DNA from: Natribacillus halophilus
GTDB lineage: Bacteria > Bacillota > Bacilli > Bacillales > Marinococcaceae
Length of the DNA stretch: 46,388 nucleotides
Reading direction: 5' to 3'
Assembly (NCBI RefSeq): GCF_900100185.1
Contig: NZ_FNEN01000018.1
Coordinates: 1-46,388 of the forward strand
The notes under the pieces are model-generated. The model saw nothing but the letters and a program-made list of their open reading frames with translations, was not told the DNA's origin and ran no database searches. Positions within the stretch are counted from its first letter, which is position 1. The number at the start of each line of letters is the position of its first letter. Both the position numbers and the translations under genes were made by a program. Shown here in pieces: positions 32,854 through 41,258 of this stretch.

Positions 32854-33486
32854 TTAATTTTCTTCTTCACTTTCGTCACTGTCCACGAGCTCAGGTTCTT
32901 GCTCTTCATCGGTGTCAGCAGGCTCTTCTTCCTCTTCTTGACTTGGCGGAAGGACGGAAACGATCGTCTCTTCATCATCGCTTTGGAATTCATAGTTCTC
33001 TCCTGCTTTTAAGTCACCGACGGAAATGGAATCATTGATTCCCAACTCACTGACGTCGACATCGATTTGCTCGGGAATGTCCCTTGGAAGGGCGCGAACG
33101 GAAACGGTGTAAAGCATGTGGGAGACGACACCGCCTTCTGACTCACCGGGAGCGTCACCGACGAGGTTCACGGCGACATCAACATCCATTTCCGAGGTCA
33201 TGTCCACTTCAAAAAAATCAATATGCGTCGTGTGTCCTTTAATCACATCTTGTTGCAAGTCATGAACCATCACCTGGTGCTTTTTACCGTCGTCCACGGT
33301 CAAATCGATAATGCCGTTTCTTCCAACTTCACGCAACGTTTTCATGAACGTTAGGCCTTGTACAAACACAGGTGTGCTTTCCGTTTTCTTACCGTATAAC
33401 ACGGCCGGTACATAGCCTTCAGCTCTCAATTTCCGGGTTTCGGACCGTCGCAAATCCTCTCTCGCGTTCGCTTTTAATATTGCCAT
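32854..33486 (-). CDS. rplY: 50S ribosomal protein L25 / general stress protein Ctc
   Basis: Binds 5S rRNA. The 210-aa product has the L25 domain (REDLRRSETRKLRAEGYVPAV, VLYGKK, VHDLQQDVIKGHTTHIDFFEV) and the TL5/CTC beta domain (PRDIPEQIDVDVSELGI, SISVGDLKAGENY). The last 30 residues are almost all Glu, Asp, Pro, Ser, Gln or Thr, a very acidic tail. GAGGTG upstream supports the ATG. TATAAT at about 33552-33557 may serve it; no clear sigma-B site is visible, though ctc is sigma-B controlled in B. subtilis. Confidence 0.95.
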   Translation of the reverse strand: MAILKANAREDLRRSETRKLRAEGYVPAVLYGKKTESTPVFVQGLTFMKTLREVGRNGIIDLTVDDGKKHQVMVHDLQQDVIKGHTTHIDFFEVDMTSEMDVDVAVNLVGDAPGESEGGVVSHMLYTVSVRALPRDIPEQIDVDVSELGINDSISVGDLKAGENYEFQSDDEETIVSVLPPSQEEEEEPADTDEEQEPELVDSDESEEEN

Positions 33487-33574
33487 ACTTTCACCTCATC
33501 TATATTGATCCTCTTATTCATCGAAAAAGCACACTCTAATAGCTCATCTTAGCATTATACGAGGCTTTATGCAA

Positions 33575-33671
33575 CTTTTTTTAGCAGATAAGAAACAAAG
33601 TATAACTTTCTTATCATGCATAAGTGCAACTAAGGCTTTCGCCAGGCTTGGCGATAAGCCAAGCTTTCTTT
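33575..33671 (-). repeat. Dispersed multi-hairpin repeat, copy B
   Basis: A 97-bp copy in the reverse orientation to copy A. Read on the minus strand it begins AAAGAAAGCTTGGCTTATCG within the TAA stop of prs and ends CTTATCTGCTAAAAAAAG next to the ctc promoter region. It is the longest copy, with the full GATAAGAAA...TTTCTTATC arm pair. Confidence 0.85.
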
Positions 33672-34620
33672 AATTGAAAAGGGAACTGACGGATGTCTGT
33701 TCATGCACACGAATGATCGCATCTGCCATTAACGGCCCTACAGAAAGCTGGGTAATCTGCGGAATTTGTTTCTGTTTTGGCAGGGAAATCGTATCGGTGA
33801 CGATCAGTTCTTCCAGTTTCGACTCCTCGATTCGCGATATCGCCGGCCCCGAAAGTACCGGATGGGTGCACGAAGCAAAAACGCGTTCCGCGCCTTGCTC
33901 AACAAGCGCATCTGCCGCCAGTTGCAAGGTTCCCGCCGTATCGATAATATCATCAACAATGATAGCGGTTTTTCCTTCAATATCGCCGACGATATTCATC
34001 ACTTCCGCGACGTTCGGACGCGGCCGGCGTTTATCGATGATCGCGATCGGCGCTTCCAGACGATCCGCCATTTGTCTTGCCCGTACTACTCCCCCGTGAT
34101 CAGGCGATACAATCACAACATCTTCCAGTTTTTTTTCTTTAAAATATGAAGCAAAAAGTGGTGTTCCCAATAACTGATCGACGGGGATATCGAAGAATCC
34201 CTGAATCTGCGAAGCATGCAAATCGAGGGTCAGTATTCTTGTAGCGCCGGCATTTTCCAACAAATTGGCGATGAGTTTAGACGTGATCGGCTCCCGCGAC
34301 CGCGCCTTGCGATCCTGCCGTGCATATCCGTAATAAGGAATCACGACATTAATCGTTTTTGCAGACGCCCGTTTACAAGCATCGATCATAATGAGCAGTT
34401 CCATGAGATGTTCGTTGGCCGGCTCCGAAGTGGATTGAACGAGATAAACATCACAACCGCGAATGCTCTCTTCAATATTCACTTGCACTTCACCGTCACT
34501 GAACCGTTTCACGGACGTTTCCCCCAAATCAACACCGACGTGTTTACAAATCTCCTGAGCGAGTTCAGGATTTGAATTCAGGGTAAAGATTTTCAGATAA
34601 GGATCGTTATACATGGCCAT
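33670..34620 (-). CDS. prs: Ribose-phosphate pyrophosphokinase
   Basis: Makes PRPP from ribose-5-phosphate and ATP for nucleotide, His and Trp synthesis. The 316-aa product has [40 protein letters not shown] (ATP site), the flexible loop [11 protein letters not shown], and the ribose-phosphate loop [17 protein letters not shown] 8 nt before the ATG supports the start. It forms an operon with glmU, separated by about 77 nt holding a G-rich tract. Confidence 0.97.
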   Translation of the reverse strand: MAMYNDPYLKIFTLNSNPELAQEICKHVGVDLGETSVKRFSDGEVQVNIEESIRGCDVYLVQSTSEPANEHLMELLIMIDACKRASAKTINVVIPYYGYARQDRKARSREPITSKLIANLLENAGATRILTLDLHASQIQGFFDIPVDQLLGTPLFASYFKEKKLEDVVIVSPDHGGVVRARQMADRLEAPIAIIDKRRPRPNVAEVMNIVGDIEGKTAIIVDDIIDTAGTLQLAADALVEQGAERVFASCTHPVLSGPAISRIEESKLEELIVTDTISLPKQKQIPQITQLSVGPLMADAIIRVHEQTSVSSLFN

Positions 34621-34637
34621 GTTTGTATCTCCTTCGT

Positions 34638-34673
34638 ACTAGAGGTGGGAGGTGGGAAGTGAGAGGTTGGAGA
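34638..34673 (+). repeat. G-rich heptad tract, copy 2
   Basis: Starts CTAGAGGTGGGAGGTGGGAA (about 34639) and continues GTGAGAGGTTGGAGAC: four to five 7-bp steps of the GAGGTGG type, in the glmU-prs intergenic space, transcribed as its C-rich complement. Confidence 0.8.
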
Positions 34674-34697
34674 CAGTCAATTCCACATAACTTCCCC

Positions 34698-36062
34698 TTA
34701 TTTTTCTTTCAGGTAGCCGTCTTTATTCGTTTGCCGTGCTCTCGCGATGGACAAAGATTCGCCGGGCACATCATCTGTAATCGTCGACCCCGCGGCAACA
34801 AATGAATTTTGTCCGATGGTTACCGGCGCCACCAGGTTCGCGTTACAGCCGATAAATGCGCCGTCTTCAATTGTGGTCACATGCTTTTCCTTCCCGTCGT
34901 AGTTGACCGTAATGGCTCCACAACCAAGATTAACGTCCTCACCGAGCTCGGCATCCCCGATGTAACTTAGATGGTTAGCTTTCGAGCCTTTCCCGACCTC
35001 GGTATTTTTGATTTCAACGAAATTACCCACCTTCGCTCCCTGGGCGATACTCGAGTCGGGACGGATATGAGCAAAAGGGCCGATATGAACATGTTCGCCA
35101 ATGACGCTCGCGGACACGGTCGATTGCTTAATCGTCGTAAAATCCACCACACGACTATCTGTAATATCCGAGTGAGGCCCTATTTCACACCCTTCCCCGA
35201 TTACGGTTTGGCCGCGAAGCATCGTGCCTGGATAAATGGTGGTGTCGGCGCCTAATTCCGTATCGACGGATACATAAGTATGGTCGGGGTCCACGAATGT
35301 CACCCCTTGCTTCATCCAGTATTCATTGATTCGTCTCTGCATCGTTTTTTCCGCATCCGCCAAGGCTACGCGATCATTAATGCCCAGCGCTTCCGCAGCA
35401 TCAGGCGTTTCCCAGGCAGAAATCTTTTCGCCGCGCGCCTTTAAAATTTCAATGACGTCCGGCAAGTAGTATTCTTCCTGGGCATTATCATTCGTGACTT
35501 CCTGCAAGGCAGAAAAAAGAGCCTCGTTGTCAATGCAGTACGTGGCCGTATTAATTTCCGATATGCCTCGTTCTTTCGCGCTCGCATCCTTATGTTCAAC
35601 AATCTTTTGCACTTCGCCTGTTTCCGGGTCACGGATGACACGCCCCAGCCCGGTAGGATCATCGACACGGGCGGTTAGAACGGTCGCCTTCGCGCCGCTG
35701 TGTTCATGATGATCACTCAGATCCTGCATCGTTACGGCTGAAATCATCGGTGTATCAGCGCTGATCACCAGCGTCGTCCCTTTTTTATCGCCGAGCAGCG
35801 GTTTTGCCTGCTTAACGGCATGTCCTGTACCTAAACGTTCATTTTGCCATACAAAGCTTACCTCGTCTCCAAGGACCTTTTGCACCTCCGCACCTTCGTG
35901 GCCAACCACGACGGCGGTTTGTGCAAAGTTGGCGGCTTGAACCTGGTCAACAACATGAGAAACCATCGGTTTGCCGCAAACAGTATGTAAAACTTTTGGT
36001 TTGCTTGATTTCATACGTTTTCCTTGGCCTGCCGCGAGAATGATTGCGTATCGATTATCCAT
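34698..36062 (-). CDS. glmU: Bifunctional UDP-GlcNAc pyrophosphorylase / GlcN-1-P acetyltransferase
   Basis: Makes UDP-N-acetylglucosamine for peptidoglycan. The 454-aa product has the uridylyltransferase signature IILAAGQGKRMKSSKPKVLH (residues about 7-26), VVVGHEGAEVQ, then a left-handed beta-helix from about 250 with hexapeptide repeats (PYPGTMLRG-like, HIGPFAHIRPDS, NFVEIKNTEVG, HLSYIGDAELGEDVNLGCG). GAGGGG 5 nt before the ATG at 36062 sets the start; 19 upstream residues are rejected. Confidence 0.97.
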   Translation of the reverse strand: MDNRYAIILAAGQGKRMKSSKPKVLHTVCGKPMVSHVVDQVQAANFAQTAVVVGHEGAEVQKVLGDEVSFVWQNERLGTGHAVKQAKPLLGDKKGTTLVISADTPMISAVTMQDLSDHHEHSGAKATVLTARVDDPTGLGRVIRDPETGEVQKIVEHKDASAKERGISEINTATYCIDNEALFSALQEVTNDNAQEEYYLPDVIEILKARGEKISAWETPDAAEALGINDRVALADAEKTMQRRINEYWMKQGVTFVDPDHTYVSVDTELGADTTIYPGTMLRGQTVIGEGCEIGPHSDITDSRVVDFTTIKQSTVSASVIGEHVHIGPFAHIRPDSSIAQGAKVGNFVEIKNTEVGKGSKANHLSYIGDAELGEDVNLGCGAITVNYDGKEKHVTTIEDGAFIGCNANLVAPVTIGQNSFVAAGSTITDDVPGESLSIARARQTNKDGYLKEK

Positions 36063-36103
36063 TCGGTCCCCTCCCGTTTCGCCAAGTGTCTTTTCTATGT
36101 AAA

Positions 36104-36132
36104 AATATATCCTATACACCGCTGATTTTCAA
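36104..36132 (-). promoter_or_regulatory. glmU-prs promoter
   Basis: The minus strand shows TTGAAA (36127-36132), 17 bp, TATATT (36104-36109), about 42 nt before the glmU start. Confidence 0.65.
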
Positions 36133-36169
36133 GATAAAACCTCTTCCGCCAGAGCGATTTGGGGTACCA

Positions 36170-36183
36170 CAAGTGATCACTTG
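36170..36183. other. Perfect 14-bp palindrome upstream of glmU
   Basis: CAAGTGATCACTTG is fully self-complementary and lies between the spoVG terminator and the glmU promoter, about 38 bp upstream of its -35. It may be a protein-binding site; no known factor is assigned. Confidence 0.35.
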
Positions 36184-36191
36184 CATAAGTC

Positions 36192-36232
36192 TAAAAGAGT
36201 AATGACCTTGCACATACGGCGTACAAGGTCAT
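36192..36232 (-). terminator. spoVG terminator
   Basis: ATGACCTTG (minus; 36224-36232) pairs with CAAGGTCAT (36202-36210), followed by TACTCTTTT. It starts 9 nt past the spoVG stop. Confidence 0.85.
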
Positions 36233-36240
36233 AGCACCTT

Positions 36241-36528
36241 TTAAGAAGCCCCCGCTTCCTCATATTGCACTTGTTCCCCTTGACGTTCGTACTCATCAAG
36301 AACCGCTGTTTGAATTTTCTCGCGTGTTCGGGAAGAAATCGGATGGGCGATGTCCCGGAATTCCCCGTCCGGGGTACGTTTACTCGGCATCGCGACGAAT
36401 AACCCGTTGTTCCCATCGATCACGCGGATGTCATGAACAACAAATTCCTGATCGAAGGTAATGGAAGAAATGGCTCGCATGCGACCTGATGTATTCACTC
36501 TGCGCATTCTCACATCTGTAACTTCCAT
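36241..36528 (-). CDS. spoVG: Regulatory RNA/DNA-binding protein SpoVG
   Basis: A pleiotropic regulator affecting septum choice in sporulation. The 95-aa product is the classic SpoVG fold: [56 protein letters not shown], then a short C-terminal helix. AGGTGGTG lies just before the ATG at 36528; 20 upstream residues are rejected. A sigma-H-like promoter stands at 36579-36605, in the gap after the unknown gene. Confidence 0.97.
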   Translation of the reverse strand: MEVTDVRMRRVNTSGRMRAISSITFDQEFVVHDIRVIDGNNGLFVAMPSKRTPDGEFRDIAHPISSRTREKIQTAVLDEYERQGEQVQYEEAGAS

Positions 36529-36578
36529 TTTTTCACCACCTTTATTAATGTAGCGCTTACAAAAGCCCTGTGCTACAA

Positions 36579-36605
36579 TGTTCCACACGACCCAGGCAAA
36601 ATCCT
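36579..36605 (-). promoter_or_regulatory. Sigma-H type promoter of spoVG
   Basis: The minus strand shows AGGATTT (36599-36605), 14 bp, GGAACA (36579-36584). The -35 equals that of the sigma-H spoVG promoter in B. subtilis; the -10 differs from GGAAT at one base. Confidence 0.6.
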
Positions 36606-36646
36606 TTTTTAAACCATAAAAAATTTAAAATGTAGCCGATTTCATC

Positions 36647-37102
36647 TTAATCAAACCAAACGTTTAAATGTAAAATAACTCTTTGTTCGTTTTGATTCTC
36701 GTCATTATCCACCGTTTCAATCGTCCAATTACCAGCCAGTGAACTCTCAAGCATCTGCCGCTCGTCTTTATCAAGCACCAGACCCTTGATTTGCCCTTCC
36801 TCTTCCCGGTAGTCACGACCTTCTTCGAACCCAAATTTCTGTTTCAACCATGTTTTCAACCCATCCTTAGTAATAAATTTGATATTGTATCCTTCCAATA
36901 ACGCCCGTTCAAGCTCTTCACCCTGTTCCCTGGCATGCGTAAATACTTCATCATAGCTAAAAAGCTCGTCACTCACTTCATTTAAAAACGAAACGTTCTC
37001 CTCCTGTATGGCACGTTGTAATTCCAGTTCGGACACGCCTTTATGACGGGCATGTTCAAGGAGATTGGCGCTAACTTGTGAGATTTGCGGTAAATCAAGC
37101 AT
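36647..37102 (-). CDS. Protein of unknown function between ridA and spoVG, 151 aa
   Basis: A soluble, acidic protein starting MLDLPQISQVSANLLEHARH, with predicted helices, then YNIKFITKDGLKTWLKQKFG, and a beta-rich C terminus (NWTIETVDNDENQNEQRVIL). I see no signal peptide, membrane segment or catalytic motif. AAGGA is 7 nt before the ATG at 37102. In B. subtilis purR-yabJ-spoVG are contiguous; here this gene lies between, after a terminator, and needs its own promoter. Function is not assigned. Confidence 0.8.
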   Translation of the reverse strand: MLDLPQISQVSANLLEHARHKGVSELELQRAIQEENVSFLNEVSDELFSYDEVFTHAREQGEELERALLEGYNIKFITKDGLKTWLKQKFGFEEGRDYREEEGQIKGLVLDKDERQMLESSLAGNWTIETVDNDENQNEQRVILHLNVWFD

Positions 37103-37145
37103 ATGGACATCCTTCCTTTCATTTTGCAGTATGCCAATCACAGTG

Positions 37146-37173
37146 AAAAAAAAACCACCCACGGGCGGTTTTT
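37146..37173 (-). terminator. ridA terminator
   Basis: AACCGCCC / GGGTGGTT on the minus strand, followed by TTTTTTT, about 5 nt after the ridA stop. It ends the ispE-purR-ridA unit. Confidence 0.88.
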
Positions 37174-37177
37174 CATC

Positions 37178-37555
37178 TTACTCGTTGACAAGCGCGATCA
37201 CTTCGATTTCAATTTGGGCATTTTTCGGTAAACGCGCGACTTCCACACAGGAGCGGGCAGGCTGATGCTCATTGAAATACTCGCCATAGATTTCGTTAAT
37301 GACAGGAAAATCATCCATATTTTTTATAAATACGGTCGTTTTGACGACAGACGATATGGATGCGCCCGCCTCTTTCAAAACAGCCTGTACATTTTCCAGT
37401 ACTTGATGAGTTTGCTCACGAATGCCTTCCCCGACTATCTCCATGTTTGGGGTGAGGGGGATTTGACCCGAGCTGTAAAAAAGATTGTTGACAACAACAC
37501 CTTGAGAATAGGGTCCAATCGCTTCAGGCGCTTCATTCGTATAAATGGTTTTCAT
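37178..37555 (-). CDS. ridA: RidA-family enamine/imine deaminase (YabJ)
   Basis: Hydrolyses reactive 2-aminoacrylate-type imines from PLP enzymes; also reported to affect purine regulation with PurR in B. subtilis. The 125-aa protein has [20 protein letters not shown] at the start, [15 protein letters not shown], and the active-site signature [20 protein letters not shown] with the key arginine. GGAGG is about 10 nt before the ATG. It follows purR by 17 nt. Confidence 0.95.
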   Translation of the reverse strand: MKTIYTNEAPEAIGPYSQGVVVNNLFYSSGQIPLTPNMEIVGEGIREQTHQVLENVQAVLKEAGASISSVVKTTVFIKNMDDFPVINEIYGEYFNEHQPARSCVEVARLPKNAQIEIEVIALVNE

Positions 37556-37572
37556 GGCATTTTTTCCTCCTT

Positions 37573-38400
37573 TTAGTCAGCAAGATAATGTTTAAAATTG
37601 CCTGGACTTGCCTTTATTTGGTTTGTCTGCTCATTCACCTCTGCAAGCTGTACGAGAGAAATATAATCATCGATGAGCCGTTCCTTGGTATCGGCTTCAA
37701 CAAGCACGGCGATATCGACGAGATGGGCATTGACCTCCGTTAACAGCTCGCTCATCCCTTTCGCTGTGCCGCCCCCTTTCATAAAATCATCGACGATTAA
37801 AACGCGGCTTCCCGCAGGGATGCTCCGCCGGGCAAGCGACATCGTCTGAATACGCTTGGCCGATCCGGAAACATAATTAATACTCACGACGGACCCTTCC
37901 GTAATGCGATGATCCCGTCGAACGATGCTTACGGGGACATCCAGATAAGAAGCAACCGCGTAGGCGAGCGGAATACCCTTCGTTGCCATCGTCATGACCA
38001 CGTCGATATGCTTGCCGCGATAGATCCCTGCGAACAAACGCCCCACCTGATTCATCAACCCCGGTTGCCCGAGGACATCCATCATGTACAAATAACCGCC
38101 GGGGAGCAAGCGTTCAGGATCTTCCAGCCGGGAGCAGAGCTTGTCAACCAAGGCATGCGCTTGTCCGGCAGAAAGTGCCGGCTCATAGCGGATCCCGCCG
38201 CTTACACCCGGCTCGGTCATTAAATAGCCCATGCGCTCACTTTCAAATATGTCCTTTATGATCGCCAAGTCTTCACTAATCGAGGATTTCGCGGATCCAT
38301 AGCGCTCGGAGAAATGACTGAGAGAAATCAACTGCTGTGGGTTTTGCAGCAAAAAATAGGTCATATCGACGAGACGACTGCTTCGTTTCAGCTTCTTCAT
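37573..38400 (-). CDS. purR: Purine operon repressor PurR
   Basis: PRPP-responsive repressor of pur genes. The 275-aa product has an N-terminal winged helix ([33 protein letters not shown]) and a PRTase-like effector domain with [16 protein letters not shown] (the PRPP loop). GGGGGG is close to the ATG. It follows ispE by 58 nt; a PurR half-box-like ACGAAT lies near 38420, too degenerate to call. Confidence 0.96.
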   Translation of the reverse strand: MKKLKRSSRLVDMTYFLLQNPQQLISLSHFSERYGSAKSSISEDLAIIKDIFESERMGYLMTEPGVSGGIRYEPALSAGQAHALVDKLCSRLEDPERLLPGGYLYMMDVLGQPGLMNQVGRLFAGIYRGKHIDVVMTMATKGIPLAYAVASYLDVPVSIVRRDHRITEGSVVSINYVSGSAKRIQTMSLARRSIPAGSRVLIVDDFMKGGGTAKGMSELLTEVNAHLVDIAVLVEADTKERLIDDYISLVQLAEVNEQTNQIKASPGNFKHYLAD

Positions 38401-38458
38401 AGGCCCCCCTTAACTAAAACACGAATATTTAGAGAAAATATATCATTATCATCCGGTT

Positions 38459-39322
38459 TTAGCAAGTTTCCGAAGTCAACAGCCGCACTGCATACACTCG
38501 TTCGCAAAATCCGCGCAAGGCATTGTAAACCCGCTGAACCTGACCTTCGTGCTTCGCGAGGCCGAAAACGGTCGGACCGCTGCCACTCATCAACGCTGCA
38601 TCGATGCCCGACTCAACCATTCGTTGCTTGATCCGCCCAACCTCCGGATAAAGAGCCAACGTTACGCTCTCCAAATCATTATGGAGGTGGTTGCAAATCT
38701 GTCCGTAATCCCGGGCATAAATCGCATTTTCAACCTCAGCCGATGGAGAATGACGACGTTCGGACACCCATACATGCCGGTAAATATCGCCCGTTGAAAC
38801 CCCGATCGGCGGTTTTGCCAATACGACCCAGCAAGGAGGTACCGTCGGCAGTTTTTCAATCTTTTCCCCACGTCCGAGTGCCTTTGCCGTTCCGCCATGA
38901 ACACAAAAAGCGACATCCGAACCGATGAGTGCGCCGATTTCGGCCAGTTCCTCTTTCGATAGGGAAAGATTCCACATGTCATTTAACGCACGCAAAACCG
39001 CGGCAGCGTTACTGCTCCCGCCGGCTAAACCTGCGGCTACGGGGATGTTTTTTTGAATATGGATAGTCGCGCCTTCTTTAACCTGAAATCGATCTTTAAG
39101 GACGCGCGCAGCTTGATATGCCAGATTACGGGTATCGAGGGGAATAAATCCTTCGGACATCTCCACGACAATCTGCCCGTCGTTTCTGGTTGTGAAATCG
39201 AGACGGTCGGCAAGGTCCACTTCCGTCATAATCATTTCGACTTCATGATAACCGTCCGGACGCTTGGCGAGCACTTCCAATGATAAGTTAATTTTAGCAG
39301 GGGCTTTTACTGAACACTTCAT
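38459..39322 (-). CDS. ispE: 4-diphosphocytidyl-2-C-methyl-D-erythritol kinase
   Basis: GHMP kinase in the MEP pathway to isoprenoids. The 287-aa product has [20 protein letters not shown] (substrate site), the ATP loop [20 protein letters not shown] and [13 protein letters not shown] near the C terminus. GGAG lies 8 nt before the ATG. It heads the ispE-purR-ridA unit, after the sspF terminator and a hairpin at 39448-39470. Confidence 0.96.
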   Translation of the reverse strand: MKCSVKAPAKINLSLEVLAKRPDGYHEVEMIMTEVDLADRLDFTTRNDGQIVVEMSEGFIPLDTRNLAYQAARVLKDRFQVKEGATIHIQKNIPVAAGLAGGSSNAAAVLRALNDMWNLSLSKEELAEIGALIGSDVAFCVHGGTAKALGRGEKIEKLPTVPPCWVVLAKPPIGVSTGDIYRHVWVSERRHSPSAEVENAIYARDYGQICNHLHNDLESVTLALYPEVGRIKQRMVESGIDAALMSGSGPTVFGLAKHEGQVQRVYNALRGFCERVYAVRLLTSETC

Positions 39323-39417
39323 CGTTCATTCTCCTCCGTATGCCAACGACGAAACGTCAGCGCTCTTCAAACTGTTACCATCATTTTAGTGCAAAACAGC
39401 TTAACTGTACAGCTTTC

Positions 39418-39442
39418 CAGAGGTCGGAGATCGGAGGTAGGA
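39418..39442 (+). repeat. G-rich heptad tract, copy 3 (degenerate)
   Basis: Starts CAGAGGTCGGAGATCGGAGG and continues TAGGA, a degraded version of the 7-bp G-rich tract, in the ispE leader. Confidence 0.5.
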
Positions 39443-39447
39443 TTATG

Positions 39448-39470
39448 GAAATCGGTGAGGGACCGATTTC
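39448..39470. other. Perfect 9-bp inverted repeat in the ispE leader
   Basis: GAAATCGGT and ACCGATTTC flank a 5-nt loop. No T-run follows on either strand, so it is not a terminator; it could be an operator or an RNA hairpin. Confidence 0.45.
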
Positions 39471-39484
39471 TCATCCATTCAAAT

Positions 39485-39511
39485 GAAAAACCCGGGAAAA
39501 GGCCCCGGGTT
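39485..39511 (-). terminator. sspF terminator
   Basis: AACCCGGG / CCCGGGTT (39489-39496 with 39504-39511), followed on the minus strand by TTTTTC; 12 nt after the sspF stop. Confidence 0.9.
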
Positions 39512-39522
39512 GCACGACATTC

Positions 39523-39696
39523 CTATTGTTTTTGCATATTTCTTTCAGCCATCTCAACGGCATGTTTCACCATGTTTCCGGCATCCCGTGACTTTATGCC
39601 ACCCCAGCCTTCTTGCTGCACCGTGTCATAAATCCCGATTTCTTTGGCAATTTCTTCTTTTAAGGCATCGGACATTATCGAACGCTTCCGGCTCAA
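39523..39696 (-). CDS. sspF: Small acid-soluble spore protein, alpha/beta type (SspF)
   Basis: DNA-saturating spore protein that protects against UV and heat. The 57-aa product has [19 protein letters not shown], the GPR protease-type site around KEEIAKE, and [20 protein letters not shown]. The start is probably TTG at 39696, 9 nt after GGGGG; a GTG (39699) or ATG (39705) would add 1-3 residues, and the ATG abuts the ribosome site. It sits between veg and ispE as in B. subtilis. Confidence 0.93.
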   Translation of the reverse strand: MSRKRSIMSDALKEEIAKEIGIYDTVQQEGWGGIKSRDAGNMVKHAVEMAERNMQKQ

Positions 39697-39751
39697 CACA
39701 ACCATCCCCCTGGCTTAATTAATGCGTCGTGCCTTAATAGCGTACGTCAAA

Positions 39752-39798
39752 AAGACAAAAATATAGCTGTCATTTTTAACCCGAAAAATGACACAGCT
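39752..39798 (-). terminator. veg terminator
   Basis: AGCTGTGTCATTTTT (minus) pairs with AAAAATGACAGCT (39765-39777 with 39784-39798), followed by ATATTTTTGTC. Confidence 0.82.
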
Positions 39799-39810
39799 GT
39801 CGCAAGGGGT

Positions 39811-40065
39811 TTATGCTTGTAATTCTTCATCCGCAAAAACCGTCAGTTGTACGGTTTCCGTGAGAACATCCGTGTAGCTATAGGATACACGTTCTACTTT
39901 GTGTTTATCCTGATCCAGCTTCACTATAAAAACCGAGGGGTAAGTGCCTTCCAACAGCCCGGAGCGTTCCACGATTTTGCGGCGCCCGCCATTGGCCTTC
40001 AGTGTAATCCGTTTACCGACATTTTCTTCAAGGGATTCCTTAATTTCCACTAACGTTTTACCCAT
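39811..40065 (-). CDS. veg: Veg protein (biofilm-promoting)
   Basis: An 84-aa conserved Firmicute protein reported to stimulate biofilm genes through SinR antagonism. It has [40 protein letters not shown] and [19 protein letters not shown], matching Veg along its length. GGGG lies 6 nt before the ATG at 40065. It is very strongly promoted: at least two good promoters stand upstream (40090-40165). Confidence 0.95.
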   Translation of the reverse strand: MGKTLVEIKESLEENVGKRITLKANGGRRKIVERSGLLEGTYPSVFIVKLDQDKHKVERVSYSYTDVLTETVQLTVFADEELQA

Positions 40066-40089
40066 CTCTAGCCCCACCTCACTTGTTCT

Positions 40090-40165
40090 ATATTAACATA
40101 TATTCGCGCCGCCGTCAAATTATACAAAACAATAAATTGTATCAACTCCGGATCTGTCCTGTCAA
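40090..40165 (-). promoter_or_regulatory. Tandem sigma-A promoters of veg
   Basis: P1: TTGACA (40160-40165), 18 bp, TACAAT (40136-40141). P3: TTGACG (40113-40118), 17 bp, TAATAT (40090-40095). An extra TATAAT (40119-40124) with a TTGATA 15 bp upstream may form a weaker P2. The P1 hexamers equal those of the strong B. subtilis veg promoter. The A-run at the end of repeat copy C abuts P1 and could act as an UP element. Confidence 0.78.
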
Positions 40166-40167
40166 TA

Positions 40168-40231
40168 CTTTTTTTGCAGATAAGTGCAACTAAGGCTTTC
40201 GCCAGGCTTGGCGATAAGCCAAGTTTTCTTT
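40168..40231 (-). repeat. Dispersed multi-hairpin repeat, copy C (internally deleted)
   Basis: A 64-bp copy in the same orientation as B. Read on the minus strand it runs AAAGAAAACTTGGCTTATCG to CTTATCTGCAAAAAAAG. Compared with B it lacks about 32 bp between two CTTAT words, so the TAAGAAAGT arm is gone while the GGCTTTCGCCA hairpin remains. It ends directly at the veg P1 promoter. Confidence 0.85.
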
Positions 40232-40319
40232 AGCTAAACGGCAAGATTTCCCTTTATCTTGTGCATTTATTCACGATTTATACGGAAATTCATGAGAATA
40301 AAGAAGTGTCATGGAGCTT

Positions 40320-41192
40320 TCACATTTCAGTATCATCCCGCAAAGGCAATCCGCGTCGTAGGACCCCTTTGGTATCAATGCCACCGAGCCCATCGTCTCC
40401 CGTTAGGGTGTTACGCAGAATCTCATACAGTTGCACCCGATTCATAAACGGCGTCAGGCTTATTTTCGCGGCGATATAAACCGGATCGAGAGCGTGAATG
40501 TTCACCCGCGCCGGCGAGCTTGCAAAATTGGAGCCCGCTCGAATCAGACTTTCAAAATAGGACTGGCACGCGCCAGCAAAAATGATGAGGTCATCCAGCT
40601 GCGGCACAACTTTGCGGGCCTCTCGAACCGCCTGGGCGAACGCGCGGGAATGACGATAGGCTTTCGCTTCTTTTTGCTCTCCCTGGGCCGATGTGTAGGC
40701 GTCGTGACCGGTGATTACGAGGATTTCCGGCTGTACCATTTCCAGAAGAGAAGCCACTTGATTTTGCATTTCTGTTTCTTTCATATGAGCGCCATATATG
40801 GGAATGCCCAAACGTTCATACATCATCGTGCATTTTTGCAAATAACCGGGATCTCCGTCCAGATGCAAAACACGACCCCTCAATTCGAAGTAATGAGGGG
40901 TGGATGTGGAATAGTTTGACGTCATTTCATAATCGCTTTGTTCTCTTGACAAACGGTGATCCTGGCGAAAAAGATGATAGCACTGCGCTTCTTTTTTTTG
41001 TTGCTCTTTTTCCCGTTTTAACCGTTCGTCATCATCAATTTTGTTCAAATCTTCAGAGGGCGCATCCGCCACTAACCGTAAATCTTCGCCCTTTAACTCG
41101 TAAGTTCCATCTTTTTGAATGGCTGTTATCCGAAATAAAATGTCTTCATCGTATGAATAACGGGTGACGAGATCACCGATCTTTAGGGACAT
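40320..41192 (-). CDS. yabG: Sporulation-specific protease YabG
   Basis: Cysteine-type protease that trims spore coat proteins before cross-linking. The 290-aa product equals B. subtilis YabG in length: LKIGDLVTRYSYDEDILFRI, a charged linker, GRVLHLDGDPGYLQKC, VITGHDAYT (possible catalytic His), IIFAGACQSYFESLIRAGSN (likely catalytic Cys) and SSPARVNIHALDP. GGAGGAG is 5 nt before the ATG at 41192. It follows rsmA by 66 nt. Confidence 0.94.
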   Translation of the reverse strand: MSLKIGDLVTRYSYDEDILFRITAIQKDGTYELKGEDLRLVADAPSEDLNKIDDDERLKREKEQQKKEAQCYHLFRQDHRLSREQSDYEMTSNYSTSTPHYFELRGRVLHLDGDPGYLQKCTMMYERLGIPIYGAHMKETEMQNQVASLLEMVQPEILVITGHDAYTSAQGEQKEAKAYRHSRAFAQAVREARKVVPQLDDLIIFAGACQSYFESLIRAGSNFASSPARVNIHALDPVYIAAKISLTPFMNRVQLYEILRNTLTGDDGLGGIDTKGVLRRGLPLRDDTEM

Positions 41193-41258
41193 CGTGACTC
41201 CTCCTTCATGCCTTAGCATATGCCAGGAGCCCATGGGGAGTGAATCGGACGCGGAATG

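Noticed and set aside
33487-33570. Sigma-B promoter for ctc
   Set aside because: No GTTT...GGGTAT pair could be found; only an isolated TATAAT is visible.
37573-38440. PurR box in front of purR
   Set aside because: Only a degenerate ACGAAT half-site is present; the consensus CCGAAC is missing and there is no paired box.
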